Shown here: in pieces, positions 1 to 9,109 of the stretch | Position numbering within the stretch: position 1 is the stretch's first letter | Layout: every line of letters starts with the position of its first letter | NCBI RefSeq assembly: GCF_018917525.1 | Contig: NZ_JAHLOS010000001.1 | Span: forward strand, 300,670 to 364,669 | DNA from: Enterococcus raffinosus | GTDB taxonomy: Bacteria; Bacillota; Bacilli; Lactobacillales; Enterococcaceae | Direction of reading: 5' to 3' | Length of the DNA: 64,000 bases | Translations under genes and position numbers: made by a program | The notes under the pieces: generated by a model | Databases searched by the model: none | Told to the model about the DNA's origin: nothing | What the model saw: only the letters and a program-made list of their open reading frames with translations

Positions 1-1
1 T

Positions 2-1777
2 ATGGGTAAGAAGTTGCGTCAGCTCTTCCTAGACGGAGAAGAATTCCAACCAACGATTGAGGTTGATCAGGAAGGATCATGGCTCGATATCAAGTTTGAT
101 GTGACGGGAATCAATGATAATGAAATTGATCAGGTCTTGAACAGCTTGTTGCGGAAGGATCGCTTTTACACGTTGGACAATGGCGAGGTGCTCTCCTTTG
201 ACTCAGAAGCCTTCCAGCAGACCAGTGAAATGATCGGTCAGCTGCGGGAAAGAATTAGTGCGAAGGATGGACTAATCCGCTTGCCGAAGAGCCAAGGGAT
301 TATGCTAGAACAGCGGTTGAAGGATAATCCGCAGGCGCAGTTCAGTGAAAGCTTTACCGCGATGGTGCAGGATTTGACTCATCCAGAAGATTATCAAGTG
401 GCTTTGCCAGAGAATCTTAATGCCACGTTGCGGCCTTATCAGGAGTCTGGTTTCCGCTGGTTGAAAATGCTGAGCGATTATGGCTTTGGCGGAATTTTAG
501 CCGATGAAATGGGTCTGGGGAAAACGATCCAAGTAATTACTTTCCTATTGGCTGAAAAAGCGCAACAACCAATCAAAGTAGTAATTGTCACGCCAGCAAG
601 TCTCGTTTATAACTGGCAGGCGGAAATCAAGAAATTTGCGCCAAGTTTAAGTTCATCAGTCATTTCAGGCAATCGCAGTGAACGCGAGCAGCTGCTTGAA
701 GAGGCTGACGAGATTGTTATCACGTCTTATGCAAGTCTGCGTCAGGATATTGATTTGCATGAAAAGATGGGCTATCAATTTATGATTCTTGATGAAGCGC
801 AGATGGTGAAAAATGCCTCGACGAAAACTTCCAGCGCTTTGCGAAACTTATCGATACCGCATCGTTTCGCGTTGAGTGGTACACCAATCGAGAACAATCT
901 GGAAGAGCTGTGGTCATTATTCCAAACGGTCATGCCAGGCTTCTTCCCAGCGATCGGACGTTTCCGTCAAATGGCTGTTCCCGAGATTGCTAAGATGATT
1001 CAACCGTTTGTTCTGCGACGAGATAAAGATACTGTCTTGCAGGAATTGCCTGAGCGGATCGAATCAAATGTCTTGAGCAGTTTGACAGAAGAGCAGAAGA
1101 CGGTCTATCTCGCTTATTTAAAACGAATGAAGCAAGAGGTCGACCAAATGGATTCGGCGACATTCCGCAAACAGCGTGTAAGTATCTTAGCTGGTTTAAC
1201 TCGCTTGCGCCAGATCTGTGACGATCCACGTTTGTTTATGGAAGGGTATGAAGGTGGATCTGGTAAGCTGGATCAAGTCAAAGATCTGATTCAAGCAGCG
1301 AAAGAAAATGGACGACGAGTTTTATTGTTCTCACAATTTACTAGCATGCTGTCAATCATTGAAGAAGAGTTTGCGGAGGAAGGAATTACTAGCTTTTACC
1401 TGCGAGGCAGCACAAAAGTTTCTGATCGCCTGAAAATGGTGGATGCCTTCAATGCAGGAGAAAAAGACGTCTTCTTGATTTCGCTAAAAGCTGGAGGAAC
1501 CGGTCTGAACCTGACTGGGGCGGATACAGTTATTCTCTACGATCTATGGTGGAATCCGGCAGTCGAGGAGCAGGCGGCAGGACGTGCTCACCGGATCGGT
1601 CAGAAGAAGGTCGTCGAGGTATGGCGCATGATCGCTGAAGGAACGATTGAGGAACGAATGAATCAGCTGCAGCAAGAAAAACGCGAGCTGTTCCAGAAAG
1701 TTATCCAAGGCAACGAAGAACAAACTAACAAACTTACAGAAGAAGATATTCGCATGATTTTGAGTCTAGGTGAATAG
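2..1777 (+). CDS. SNF2-family DEAD/H-box helicase, C-terminal part (5' truncated by window edge)
   Basis: ATP-dependent DNA translocase of the SNF2/SWI2 superfamily. The reading frame is open to the left edge, so the ATG at position 2 is probably internal; family members are usually near 1000 residues and 591 are seen. The helicase core is complete: Walker A region GILADEMGLGKT near residue 165, a DEAQ box near 263, SGTPIENN (motif III), and the C-terminal lobe with LISLKAGGTGLNL and QAAGRAHRIGQ (motifs V and VI). The missing N-terminus would normally hold a SWIM zinc finger or similar domain, which cannot be seen here. The cellular role is not known from sequence; bacterial members are linked to transcription recycling or DNA repair. 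It ends at a bidirectional terminator. Confidence 0.9.
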   Translation: MGKKLRQLFLDGEEFQPTIEVDQEGSWLDIKFDVTGINDNEIDQVLNSLLRKDRFYTLDNGEVLSFDSEAFQQTSEMIGQLRERISAKDGLIRLPKSQGIMLEQRLKDNPQAQFSESFTAMVQDLTHPEDYQVALPENLNATLRPYQESGFRWLKMLSDYGFGGILADEMGLGKTIQVITFLLAEKAQQPIKVVIVTPASLVYNWQAEIKKFAPSLSSSVISGNRSEREQLLEEADEIVITSYASLRQDIDLHEKMGYQFMILDEAQMVKNASTKTSSALRNLSIPHRFALSGTPIENNLEELWSLFQTVMPGFFPAIGRFRQMAVPEIAKMIQPFVLRRDKDTVLQELPERIESNVLSSLTEEQKTVYLAYLKRMKQEVDQMDSATFRKQRVSILAGLTRLRQICDDPRLFMEGYEGGSGKLDQVKDLIQAAKENGRRVLLFSQFTSMLSIIEEEFAEEGITSFYLRGSTKVSDRLKMVDAFNAGEKDVFLISLKAGGTGLNLTGADTVILYDLWWNPAVEEQAAGRAHRIGQKKVVEVWRMIAEGTIEERMNQLQQEKRELFQKVIQGNEEQTNKLTEEDIRMILSLGE

Positions 1778-1789
1778 AATTAGAAAAAG

Positions 1790-1825
1790 AAAAGTATGCC
1801 ACGTTCAACGCGGCATACTTTTTTG
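1790..1825. terminator. Bidirectional intrinsic terminator between helicase and HAD genes
   Basis: AAGTATGCC and GGCATACTT flank an 11-nt loop, with an A-run before and a T-run after. It serves both convergent genes. The last codons of the minus-strand HAD gene lie inside the stem. Confidence 0.85.
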
Positions 1826-2524
1826 GTTCGTCAGAAGAGACTTCAAATCCTCAAAGTTTTTGATTTCTTTTTCAAAAATAGCTGTTTGTCCATCTGGTAT
1901 TTTACGATTTTGGTGATTGAACCACCAAACAGACCAGCCAGCGGCTTTAGCACCAATGACATCATTTTCAAAACTATCACCAATATATAAAAGTGATTCA
2001 GCTGCCAAATTCAATCGTGTTTCCATTAAATGGAATATTTCAGGATTTGGTTTTTGAATGCCAACCGCATCTGAAATAATCATTTTTTCAGGAGCGATCC
2101 AATGAGTCAATTGCAACGCGCTGATTTTCTCTTTCTGTCGCAATACAGGTCCATTTGTGATCAGACCCAAAGGAACATCCTGTTGATTCAAGAATGTTAG
2201 TGAATCGCTGATCTCAGAAGGTAATGTGATCGTTTTTAATGCGTGATCGTAGGCTGCTTGAAAGGCCTCCAATTCAGGTTTAGCTGCAATAAATTCAAAA
2301 TCAGCTAATGCCAGACGGATTCGCTCATGACGCATTTTTGCTAAAGACCATTCTCCTGTAATGGACTTCATATAGTGGAGGTCACTATAATAGCGAAACC
2401 GAATAAACAACGTGTTCATTTCACTTTCTGGAAATGTCGGAAACAGCTCTTTGATAGCTGCAGCAAAGGGTGCTTGTTGCTTGTATAAGGTGTCATCTAA
2501 ATCAAATACTATTCCTTGAATCAT
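1805..2524 (-). CDS. HAD-superfamily hydrolase, YjjG-like
   Basis: Probable cytoplasmic phosphatase of the haloacid dehalogenase superfamily, 239 residues. Motif I is VFDLDDTLY at residues 6-14, with nucleophile and acid/base aspartates. Motif II is LITNGP. A lysine sits in GIQKPNPEIF, and motif IV is YIGDSFENDVIGA. The helical cap between motifs I and II fits YjjG/YfnB nucleotidases, which remove phosphate from nucleotides including non-canonical ones, but substrate cannot be read from sequence. It is transcribed alone and converges on the helicase. Its C-terminal residues (SMPR) are encoded within the shared terminator stem. Start ATG at 2524 has GGAG-like spacing (AGGAGTGAGC upstream on the minus strand). 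Confidence 0.85.
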   Translation of the reverse strand: MIQGIVFDLDDTLYKQQAPFAAAIKELFPTFPESEMNTLFIRFRYYSDLHYMKSITGEWSLAKMRHERIRLALADFEFIAAKPELEAFQAAYDHALKTITLPSEISDSLTFLNQQDVPLGLITNGPVLRQKEKISALQLTHWIAPEKMIISDAVGIQKPNPEIFHLMETRLNLAAESLLYIGDSFENDVIGAKAAGWSVWWFNHQNRKIPDGQTAIFEKEIKNFEDLKSLLTNQKSMPR

Positions 2525-2816
2525 TTGCTCACTCCTAAGATTTCAATAGACTTATTATAGCAAAAAAATAATTTTTTTATTAGGCTGAGCAAAAAAGTAG
2601 CATGATTATATAATTCTTGTTATGTTATTCAAGCGACAAAGTAATGAAAAAAACATGGACTGGAATCAATCAAAAATATTCTTCTGAAAAAAAATAATGA
2701 TTGAGCAGACGAATAAGCGCGTAAAATTAAGTTCTACCAATTTTTGGAAACTCTATAAAAATTTTGATTTTTTTTGAATATTTGAAAGCTGTATCTATTT
2801 TTGGAGGGTAAAACTG

Positions 2817-2864
2817 ATGAAAAACTTGATACAGATGTCCGTTTTTAGTATTAAAATAAAATAA
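2817..2864 (+). other. Possible 15-codon mini-ORF with strong ribosome binding site
   Basis: GGAGGG at 2803-2808 precedes an ATG at 2817 by 8 nt, followed by 15 codons (MKNLIQMSVFSIKIK) and a TAA. The spacing is what a translated gene would have, but the peptide is tiny and AT-rich and may be chance. No homology is recognised. Confidence 0.15.
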
Positions 2865-3037
2865 CTATAAAATAATAACCTACACCCTTGAATGTGTTTT
2901 CTATTTTAAAATCGTTCTAATAAAGGCTTGATATACAAAAGTTTTATGAATATAACTATATTTTTTTGTTGAATTGATTATCAAAATTCAAAAGATAAAA
3001 AAATTCCTTTTTTTTATTTGATATAATAATTTTGCAT

Positions 3038-3063
3038 AATCTGTATTATCGATAATACAGATT
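3038..3063. promoter_or_regulatory. Perfect 26-bp palindrome, candidate operator
   Basis: Two 13-bp arms, AATCTGTATTATC and its exact reverse complement, meet without a spacer. It lies about 240 bp upstream of spx, next to AT-rich sequence resembling -10 elements. Without a T-run it is not an intrinsic terminator. A dimeric repressor site is the natural reading, but the binding protein is unknown. Confidence 0.4.
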
Positions 3064-3129
3064 TCACAACTGTTATAGCACGGCTTCAAATGAGAGTTGC
3101 GCCACTATTTTCTCATCTTGACAAATTAA

Positions 3130-3145
3130 AACTGTCGTGACAGTT
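3130..3145. promoter_or_regulatory. Short perfect dyad, candidate operator or hairpin
   Basis: AACTGTC and GACAGTT are separated by two bases. It lies between the 26-bp palindrome and spx. Function unknown. Confidence 0.3.
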
Positions 3146-3304
3146 GTTATAGCAGAGAATTAAATTAAATAACGTTAATATTTGTAAAAAAAAAGACAGC
3201 CAACTCTTTTTTTTGTTACCTTTTTTCTGTATAATAGAAACAGATAGCAGGAAGTCACTATTACCTGTTACAAAAATTGAGAGTCAAGAAAAGGAGTGAT
3301 ATGC

Positions 3305-3703
3305 ATGTTAACACTATATACTTCCCCTAGTTGTACATCATGTCGGAAAGCACGTGCTTGGCTACAGGAACATGAGATTCCTTATGTTGAACGAAATATC
3401 TTTTCTGAGCCATTGAACATTGATGAGTTGAAGGCTATTTTACAAATGACTGAGGATGGAACGGAAGAAATCATTTCGACCCGTTCGAAAGTTTTCCAAA
3501 AGTTGAACATGGATTTAGATGAATTGTCCCTAAAAGAATTGTTGGATTTGGTTAAAGAAAATCCTGGATTGTTACGTCGTCCGATCATGATTGACGAGAA
3601 ACGTTTACAAGTTGGTTTTAACGAAGATGAAATTCGTCGCTTCTTGCCTCGTGATGTTCGCCAATATGAATTACGTCAAGCCCAATTAATGGCTGGATTA
3701 TAG
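3305..3703 (+). CDS. spx: Spx, redox-sensing transcription regulator
   Basis: Spx binds the alpha-subunit C-terminal domain of RNA polymerase and redirects it toward thiol and oxidative stress genes. The protein has 132 residues, the normal family size. The redox switch CTSC lies at residues 10-13, and RRPIM near residue 91 is the conserved ArsC/Spx-fold motif. The start is ATG 3305, with AAGGAG 8 nt upstream; the GTG at 3296 lies inside the ribosome binding site. Spx is degraded by ClpXP with the YjbH adaptor, encoded 7 kb downstream at 10320-10967. MecA, in the next gene, is another Clp adaptor. Terminator at 3711-3735. Confidence 0.95.
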   Translation: MLTLYTSPSCTSCRKARAWLQEHEIPYVERNIFSEPLNIDELKAILQMTEDGTEEIISTRSKVFQKLNMDLDELSLKELLDLVKENPGLLRRPIMIDEKRLQVGFNEDEIRRFLPRDVRQYELRQAQLMAGL

Positions 3704-3710
3704 ATGAATT

Positions 3711-3735
3711 GCCCTGCGAAAGCGGGGTATTTTTT
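3711..3735 (+). terminator. Intrinsic terminator after spx
   Basis: CCCTGC-GAAA-GCGGGG hairpin with a GAAA tetraloop, followed by a run of seven T. Confidence 0.85.
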
Positions 3736-3940
3736 TCGCAAATGATCGGATATCGTTCAAAGAGTAAAACCGATTTTTCGCTGTTCTGATGCTGTTTGTG
3801 AACAGAAATTAATACAACTACAAAATTACACCATTCCTTTTGTTTATAGGATTTTAATAAAATTCGACGGCTTTCTTTACTTTTAAGCGGAATCAGTTAC
3901 AATGAACATATAATCTATCTTTAAAGTGAGGTGTGCCAAG

Positions 3941-4585
3941 ATGGAGATGGAACACATCAATGAGAATACGATCCGAGTCATTATTGAGAATGAGGATTTA
4001 GCCGAACGAGGAATTACTTTTCTAGATTTATTAGGAAATCATCGGGAGATCGAATCTTTCTTCTATAGTATTTTAGAGGAAGTCGATATCGAGGATGAGT
4101 TCAAAAGTAGTGAAGCGGTCACTTTCCAAGTCCTTCCGAAAAATGACGGATTGGAACTATTTATCAGTAAAAACCTGACGCCAGAAGACATCAACAAAAT
4201 GAACAATTCGACAGAGTTTGAATCAAGTGATTTTGATCAATTGATTCGTCAACAAATTTTAGCGAACTCTGAAAGTCTTGAAGAAGACGATAAAACCAGC
4301 CGCTTACGGGTTTTTCAATTGAATAGTTTTGAGGATATGATTGAATTAGCAAGCTATCACTTTTTAGATGAAGCCTGGTGTGATTTATATCTATTGAATG
4401 AGAAGTATTATTTGCAGGTTTATTTTGATCCTGAGATTTTTGGTGAATTCGGTCTTTCAGACGTGATTGCTGAAATCCTAGAATACGCTCAAAACTCCTC
4501 TGTTTCAACAGAAATGTTGGAAGAGTACGGAAAGCTTTTGATGCAGCGTGATGCGATCGAGATTACTCGTGCTCATTTTAATTAA
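3941..4585 (+). CDS. mecA: MecA, ClpC adaptor protein
   Basis: MecA delivers substrates to the ClpC ATPase and helps its oligomerisation; in Bacillus it targets the competence factor ComK. The protein has 214 residues. The N-terminal half starts MEMEHINENTIRV, the typical substrate-binding domain. An acidic linker near residues 90-105 leads to the C-terminal ClpC-binding domain, containing LASYHFLDEAWCDLYL and a FGEFG stretch. ATG 3941 is chosen because GAGGTG lies 7 nt upstream; GTG 3926 further upstream has no ribosome site. It lies between spx and coiA as in Bacillus subtilis. A strong terminator follows, so it is likely transcribed alone. Confidence 0.93.
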   Translation: MEMEHINENTIRVIIENEDLAERGITFLDLLGNHREIESFFYSILEEVDIEDEFKSSEAVTFQVLPKNDGLELFISKNLTPEDINKMNNSTEFESSDFDQLIRQQILANSESLEEDDKTSRLRVFQLNSFEDMIELASYHFLDEAWCDLYLLNEKYYLQVYFDPEIFGEFGLSDVIAEILEYAQNSSVSTEMLEEYGKLLMQRDAIEITRAHFN

Positions 4586-4595
4586 ATAGTTCAAG

Positions 4596-4629
4596 TACCA
4601 CTGTTCATCTGAACAGTGGTATTTTTTTT
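4596..4629 (+). terminator. Intrinsic terminator after mecA
   Basis: Stem TACCACTGTTC / GAACAGTGGTA around an ATCT loop, followed by eight T. Confidence 0.9.
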
Positions 4630-4692
4630 AACTTACTGAAATTTGAAAATCTTTCTATTTCTAATTGCGTATCTTTTTTTGAGGTGAGAAGA

Positions 4693-5691
4693 ATGTTGTT
4701 TGCTTACACTAAAGAAAAAGAAATGATCAGTGCATCTGAAAGCGATAATCAGCAGCGTTTTTTTTGTCCAGACTGCGGTGAGGAATTAATTCGTAAAGCA
4801 GGAAAAATTAAAATTCCCCACTTTGCGCATAGTCATAATACAGAATGCCATGGGTTGAGTGAAGGGGAAACACCGGAGCATCTACGCTTGAAGCAGCTAT
4901 TTTATACATGGGGAAATCATTTTGAAGAGGCTTGGAAAATGGAACAACCATTGTGTGATTTACCGCAGCGACCTGACTTATTGCATGAACATGTAGCAGT
5001 AGAAATCCAATGCTCCTCATTGAAAAGTGCTCGTCTGCAAGAACGGATTGAGGGCTATGCTCAAAAAAGCTACCAAGACTGGTGGCTGCTTGGCAAACCG
5101 CTGTGGCCCAAAGAAAAATTTACACATCTGCAAAAACAATTTTGTTCCTTTGACAAAGACAAGGGGCTGCATTTATGGTTGATTGAGGAACAGGGGATTC
5201 GATTGCTTTACCATATCCATGAGATTGACGGTTTCGTGTATTGTGAAGAAGATTGGCCTGCTAATTCTAAAGCTTTAAAAGAAATTTTTCTTTCATCGGT
5301 CAACAAGCGGCCACCGCAGCTTGTTCCTACCATAGAAAGTGTGAATGAGCAGAAAAAAGCACTAAGCCTTAAATTGGTTCAAAGCAACCCGCGAATTCGA
5401 GGCCTGCAGCATTATTTTTATCAGGAACGGAGACATCTTTTGTATTTGCCGGAGTGGCTCTATTTTCCTAGTCGTTATTTCTTTTTTTATCAAGAGGATC
5501 TTCTAGTATTTCGGTATTTATTCCAAAAAGAAGCGAAAAATGCTTCTTTAATATTTGAGAAATTTTTGGAGTATCGTCAGGAAAATCATAGAGAGTGGGA
5601 ATTTTACCGAATTGATCAGCGGGAGATATTAGAACGACTCTATCTTGAGGCAATCTTTTGTCAAAGAAAGGCTAAAGTTTCATCGGCTTAA
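4693..5691 (+). CDS. coiA: CoiA-like competence protein
   Basis: Competence CoiA family, 332 residues. In streptococci CoiA promotes recombination of incoming DNA. The N-terminus has a CPDCGEELIRKAG zinc-ribbon-like pair (residues 25-28) followed by IPHFAHS. The central region has PEHLRLKQLFY and the nuclease-like stretch RPDLLHEHVAVEIQCS, a PD-(D/E)XK-like core (D near 95, E-x-Q near 104-106). The C-terminal third is basic and aromatic. ATG 4693 follows GAGGTGAG at 4681-4688. Enterococci are not known for natural transformation, so the gene may act in general DNA processing; that is inference. Confidence 0.85.
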   Translation: MLFAYTKEKEMISASESDNQQRFFCPDCGEELIRKAGKIKIPHFAHSHNTECHGLSEGETPEHLRLKQLFYTWGNHFEEAWKMEQPLCDLPQRPDLLHEHVAVEIQCSSLKSARLQERIEGYAQKSYQDWWLLGKPLWPKEKFTHLQKQFCSFDKDKGLHLWLIEEQGIRLLYHIHEIDGFVYCEEDWPANSKALKEIFLSSVNKRPPQLVPTIESVNEQKKALSLKLVQSNPRIRGLQHYFYQERRHLLYLPEWLYFPSRYFFFYQEDLLVFRYLFQKEAKNASLIFEKFLEYRQENHREWEFYRIDQREILERLYLEAIFCQRKAKVSSA

Positions 5692-5803
5692 CTACTTTTA
5701 AAAATTACTTTTTTCTAAATTGTGGTACTATTGATGGTGATAAATAGTTATTCTATCACTTTTCTAAGTGAAAAAAGTAGCTTAACCAGTTAGGAGTGTT
5801 TTT

Positions 5804-7621
5804 ATGAGTGAAGCAAAACAATTGCCCAAACGCCAAGAAGTTCCTGTTGAGCTGACTTGGGACTTAACGAAAATTTTTGCAGATGATGCTGCTTTTGAGG
5901 AGAAGTTCCAAGCCTTATCAGAGGAGTTAACCGAAGTTGATAAGATTAAGGGGACGTTGGCTCAAGGAGCAACCGAATTTTTAACAGCGATCGAATATGT
6001 TTTAGATATTTATCGCAAAGCGGAAGTTATTTATGTGTATGCTCATCTGAAAAACGATGAAGATACTGCAAATACAACAAATCAAGCTTTATACGCACGG
6101 GCTTCCAGTTTAATTGCGCAGGTTAGCGAAGCGGTTAGCTGGTTTGAGCCAGAAATGCTGGAGCTGTCAGACCAAGAAATATGGGCTTTTTTTGAAAAGG
6201 AATCCCAATTGGAGCTGTATCGCCATTTTGTTGAACAGATCATTTCTGAGCGAGCACACATTTTACCAGCTGAGCAAGAGGCGTTGTTAGCTGGTGCTAG
6301 TGAGATTTTTGGTAGTTCTGCGGATACATTTTCTGTTATGAACAATGCGGATCTGAAATTCCCAGTTGTGAAGAACGAAGAGGGCGAAGATGTCCAATTA
6401 ACACATGGTGTCTATGGTCAATTATTAGAAAGTACAGATCGAAAAGTGCGTGAACAAGCGTTTAAATCCTTATATTCTGTTTATCACCAATTTCGCAACA
6501 CCTTCGCTTCGACTTTGAGCACGCATATCAAAGGGCATAACTACAAGGCCAAGGTTCGTGGATATAGTTCTGCTCGCGAAGCGGCTTTGAGCGGAAATCA
6601 TATTCCGGAAGATGTATATGAAACATTGACTTTGGTGGTTAATCAATATTTACCGCTATTGCACCGATATGTTGAATTAAGGAAAGAGCTACTAGGATTA
6701 GATGAGCTGCATATGTATGATTTATATACACCGCTTTTAGCAGAAGCGCCAGTTAAGTTTAGTTACGAAGAAGCACAGGCTAAGGCACTTGAGGCCTTGA
6801 AGCCATTAGGTGAGGAATATCTAGAGGTTGTGAAGAAGGCTTTTGCTGAACGCTGGATCGATGTGGTTGAAAACCAAGGCAAACGCAGTGGTGCGTATTC
6901 GTCTGGTGCTTATGATACACAACCGTATATTCTTTTGAACTGGCATGATCGGTTAGATGAGCTTTATACGTTAGTTCATGAGATGGGACATAGTGTTCAT
7001 AGTTATTTCACTCGTCATACGCAGCCTTATGTTTACGGCGATTACTCAATCTTTTTAGCAGAGATTGCTTCGACAACGAACGAAAATCTTTTGACTAGCT
7101 ATCTATTAGAAACAGAAAAAGATCCCAAAATTCGTGCCTATATCATCAACCATTATTTGGATGGGTTTAAAGGAACCATTTTCCGTCAGACACAATTTGC
7201 GGAATTTGAACACTTTATTCATACTGAAGATGCGGCTGGCAATCCATTGACCAGTGAACATTTAAGCAAATTCTATGGTGAATTGAATACGAAATACTAT
7301 GGACCAATCGTTGTCAACGACGAAGAAATCAAGGATGAATGGTCAAGGATTCCACATTTCTACTATAATTATTATGTCTATCAGTATGCGACTGGCTTCT
7401 CGGCAGCGAGTGCTTTAGCAAAACGTATTGTTGAGGCGGAACCAGATGCGTTAGAGAAATATTTGACCTACTTAAAATCAGGTAGCAGTGATTATCCGAT
7501 TGAGGTAATGAAAAAAGCCGGTGTTGATATGACCCAGCCAACCTATATCGAAGACGCGATGGAAATCTTTGCTCAACGGCTAGATGAGCTGGAAGAGCTT
7601 GTTGAAGTATTGAAAAATTAA
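5804..7621 (+). CDS. pepF: Oligoendopeptidase F (M3B metallopeptidase)
   Basis: Cytoplasmic zinc endopeptidase that cleaves peptides of roughly 7-17 residues. 605 residues, full length. The zinc site is HEMGHSVH with ligands His392 and His396 and catalytic Glu393; the third ligand Glu lies in the following helix (LAEIASTTNE). The N-terminal helical region closes the peptide channel. There is no signal peptide. An own promoter is probable because 112 bp separate it from coiA, and a terminator follows. In the conserved order pepF is followed by yjbH; here two sortase genes intervene. Confidence 0.95.
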   Translation: MSEAKQLPKRQEVPVELTWDLTKIFADDAAFEEKFQALSEELTEVDKIKGTLAQGATEFLTAIEYVLDIYRKAEVIYVYAHLKNDEDTANTTNQALYARASSLIAQVSEAVSWFEPEMLELSDQEIWAFFEKESQLELYRHFVEQIISERAHILPAEQEALLAGASEIFGSSADTFSVMNNADLKFPVVKNEEGEDVQLTHGVYGQLLESTDRKVREQAFKSLYSVYHQFRNTFASTLSTHIKGHNYKAKVRGYSSAREAALSGNHIPEDVYETLTLVVNQYLPLLHRYVELRKELLGLDELHMYDLYTPLLAEAPVKFSYEEAQAKALEALKPLGEEYLEVVKKAFAERWIDVVENQGKRSGAYSSGAYDTQPYILLNWHDRLDELYTLVHEMGHSVHSYFTRHTQPYVYGDYSIFLAEIASTTNENLLTSYLLETEKDPKIRAYIINHYLDGFKGTIFRQTQFAEFEHFIHTEDAAGNPLTSEHLSKFYGELNTKYYGPIVVNDEEIKDEWSRIPHFYYNYYVYQYATGFSAASALAKRIVEAEPDALEKYLTYLKSGSSDYPIEVMKKAGVDMTQPTYIEDAMEIFAQRLDELEELVEVLKN

Positions 7622-7629
7622 TGAAAGAC

Positions 7630-7661
7630 AAAGCAGGAGTGGATTAGAGCTCCTGCTTTTT
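7630..7661 (+). terminator. Intrinsic terminator after pepF
   Basis: AGCAGGAG and CTCCTGCT with a 9-10 nt loop and a seven-T run. Confidence 0.9.
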
Positions 7662-7855
7662 TTGTTGGATTTGGTTATGCCTCCTCCACTATAAAAAGTT
7701 AAAAAATATTTATTTTTATTAAAGGTTGATACTCCGTAACATTTTTATAAACACTAAATAATAGAAAAATAGGCTCGAAAAAAAGTGAATAGAACAAGGT
7801 TTCATAGAGGGAATCTTAATAAATAGGCTGTTTTATTCAAATATTTGAAAGAAAT

Positions 7856-7884
7856 TTTACAAATGGAATTTCTCTTTTGATAAT
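7856..7884 (+). promoter_or_regulatory. Predicted promoter of the sortase pair
   Basis: TTTACA at 7856-7861, 17-nt spacer, GATAAT at 7879-7884. The start codon of the first sortase is 43 nt further on. Confidence 0.5.
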
Positions 7885-7926
7885 TATTATGCGAGAATTA
7901 GCATAAGTAGAGGGGGTGGAGCCATA

Positions 7927-9108
7927 ATGAGTAAACCGAATAAAAGAGACAAGATTGATTTGCTTTTAAAGTTATCAATTGCGGTCATGTTTATAGTTGG
8001 TTTTCTAATTTTTATGTATCCCTTCGTCGTTGATTCGATCAATAATTATGTGGACCAACAACGGCTTGAAGAAGTTCAGGATAAAATGGAGGCACGTTCG
8101 GAGGCTGAAAAGAAAAAACGGCTGGCAAAGCTTGAAAAAGAAAATAAAAAATTAAAGACGATTATTCCAGGAGCAGGCAGCTTTGATGATCCTTTTGAAT
8201 CTTCTTTGGAAGGAACCAAGAGTCCGAAAAAGGAATATTACGAAAAACATATGATTGGTGCAGTGTACATTCCCAAAATAAATGTAAGTCTGCCAGTTTA
8301 TGATGAAACGAATGATTTTTTGCTGGATAAGGGAGCAACGGTTCTACAGGGAACCTCCTTCCCAGTTGGAGGAAAGGGTACGCATTCGGTAATCACAGGG
8401 CATACTGGTTTGCCTGAAAAGAAGCTTTTTACTGACCTAGAGTTACTGAAAAAGAAGGACAAGTTTTTCTTACATATAGAAGGAAAAAAATTAGCTTATC
8501 AGGTTGATCGTATTAAAATCGTAAAACCTGATAAGTTTGATGCGCTTAAAATTGAATTGGATCGAGATTTGGTGACGTTGTTGACATGTACCCCTTATGG
8601 AGTAAACAGTCATCGTTTATTAGTTACGGGGCATCGAATTGCTTATCCGGTTGAGGCAGCGAAAAAAATCAAGGAAACTGAAAAATATCATCGTCGACGC
8701 GTTTACTATTTGATTGCAGGCTGTGCCTTCTTCTCACTGCTTTTCGGATACTTTGTTTGGCGCAAAATTATCCTTTATCAATCGAAGAAACGCAATTACA
8801 CCTTTGTTTTCTATCTATATGAGAATGGTGAGCCTTTGCCGGGAGTCCGTGCGTTGCTTACACAAAAACGAGACGTTGTACGAATAGACGGCAAGCTTGT
8901 TCATACCATTAGTGATGCATTTGGAAAAATAGAGTTCAAAAACATTCCAGGTGGCGTCTATCGTGTAGAAACGGAAAATGGACTGAGTGTAAAAGGGAAG
9001 ATTTGGCGATTAAAAGATCGTAAGTTCAAGATTCTTAAACGTCGCGGATACAAAAATATTAAACAAAAAATCAAGCATTTTATTATCGAAAGTAAGAAGG
9101 TGAGCTAG
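7927..9108 (+). CDS. Class C-like sortase with C-terminal Cna-B-like domain (copy 1)
   Basis: Membrane transpeptidase expected to build pili or anchor LPXTG proteins. 393 residues, about 100 more than usual class C enzymes. Order: cytoplasmic basic start, membrane helix 13-33, charged coiled-coil-like stretch 44-79, class C lid motif DDPF at 87-90, catalytic domain with His159 (TGHTGLP), Cys221 (TLLTCTP) and Arg230 (SHRLLV), second membrane helix about 259-279, and then a tail. Residues 295-352 resemble a Cna-B/SpaA fold (GEPLPGVRALL, SDAFGKIEFKNIPGGVYRV). Topology puts this tail in the cytoplasm, which is unusual. Strong ribosome site GAGGGGGTGGAG. No LPXTG substrate lies in this window. Confidence 0.88.
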   Translation: MSKPNKRDKIDLLLKLSIAVMFIVGFLIFMYPFVVDSINNYVDQQRLEEVQDKMEARSEAEKKKRLAKLEKENKKLKTIIPGAGSFDDPFESSLEGTKSPKKEYYEKHMIGAVYIPKINVSLPVYDETNDFLLDKGATVLQGTSFPVGGKGTHSVITGHTGLPEKKLFTDLELLKKKDKFFLHIEGKKLAYQVDRIKIVKPDKFDALKIELDRDLVTLLTCTPYGVNSHRLLVTGHRIAYPVEAAKKIKETEKYHRRRVYYLIAGCAFFSLLFGYFVWRKIILYQSKKRNYTFVFYLYENGEPLPGVRALLTQKRDVVRIDGKLVHTISDAFGKIEFKNIPGGVYRVETENGLSVKGKIWRLKDRKFKILKRRGYKNIKQKIKHFIIESKKVS

Positions 9109-9109
9109 T

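Larger units (their letters stand above)
2525..3304. other. AT-rich 780-bp intergenic region before spx
   Basis: No convincing gene is present. It holds a perfect 26-bp palindrome (3038-3063), a second 16-bp dyad (3130-3145), two near-copies of TTGTTATAGCA/CTGTTATAGCA around 3067-3080 and 3143-3153, and a 15-codon mini-ORF (2817-2864). A -10-like TATAAT is at 3230-3235, close to the spx start. The base composition is much richer in A+T than the flanking genes. Confidence 0.6.

Noticed and set aside
3060..3155. Type II tracrRNA-like sequence (GTTATAGCA, CAAATGAGAG)
   Set aside because: Resemblance is short and there is no cas9, repeat array or matching anti-repeat.
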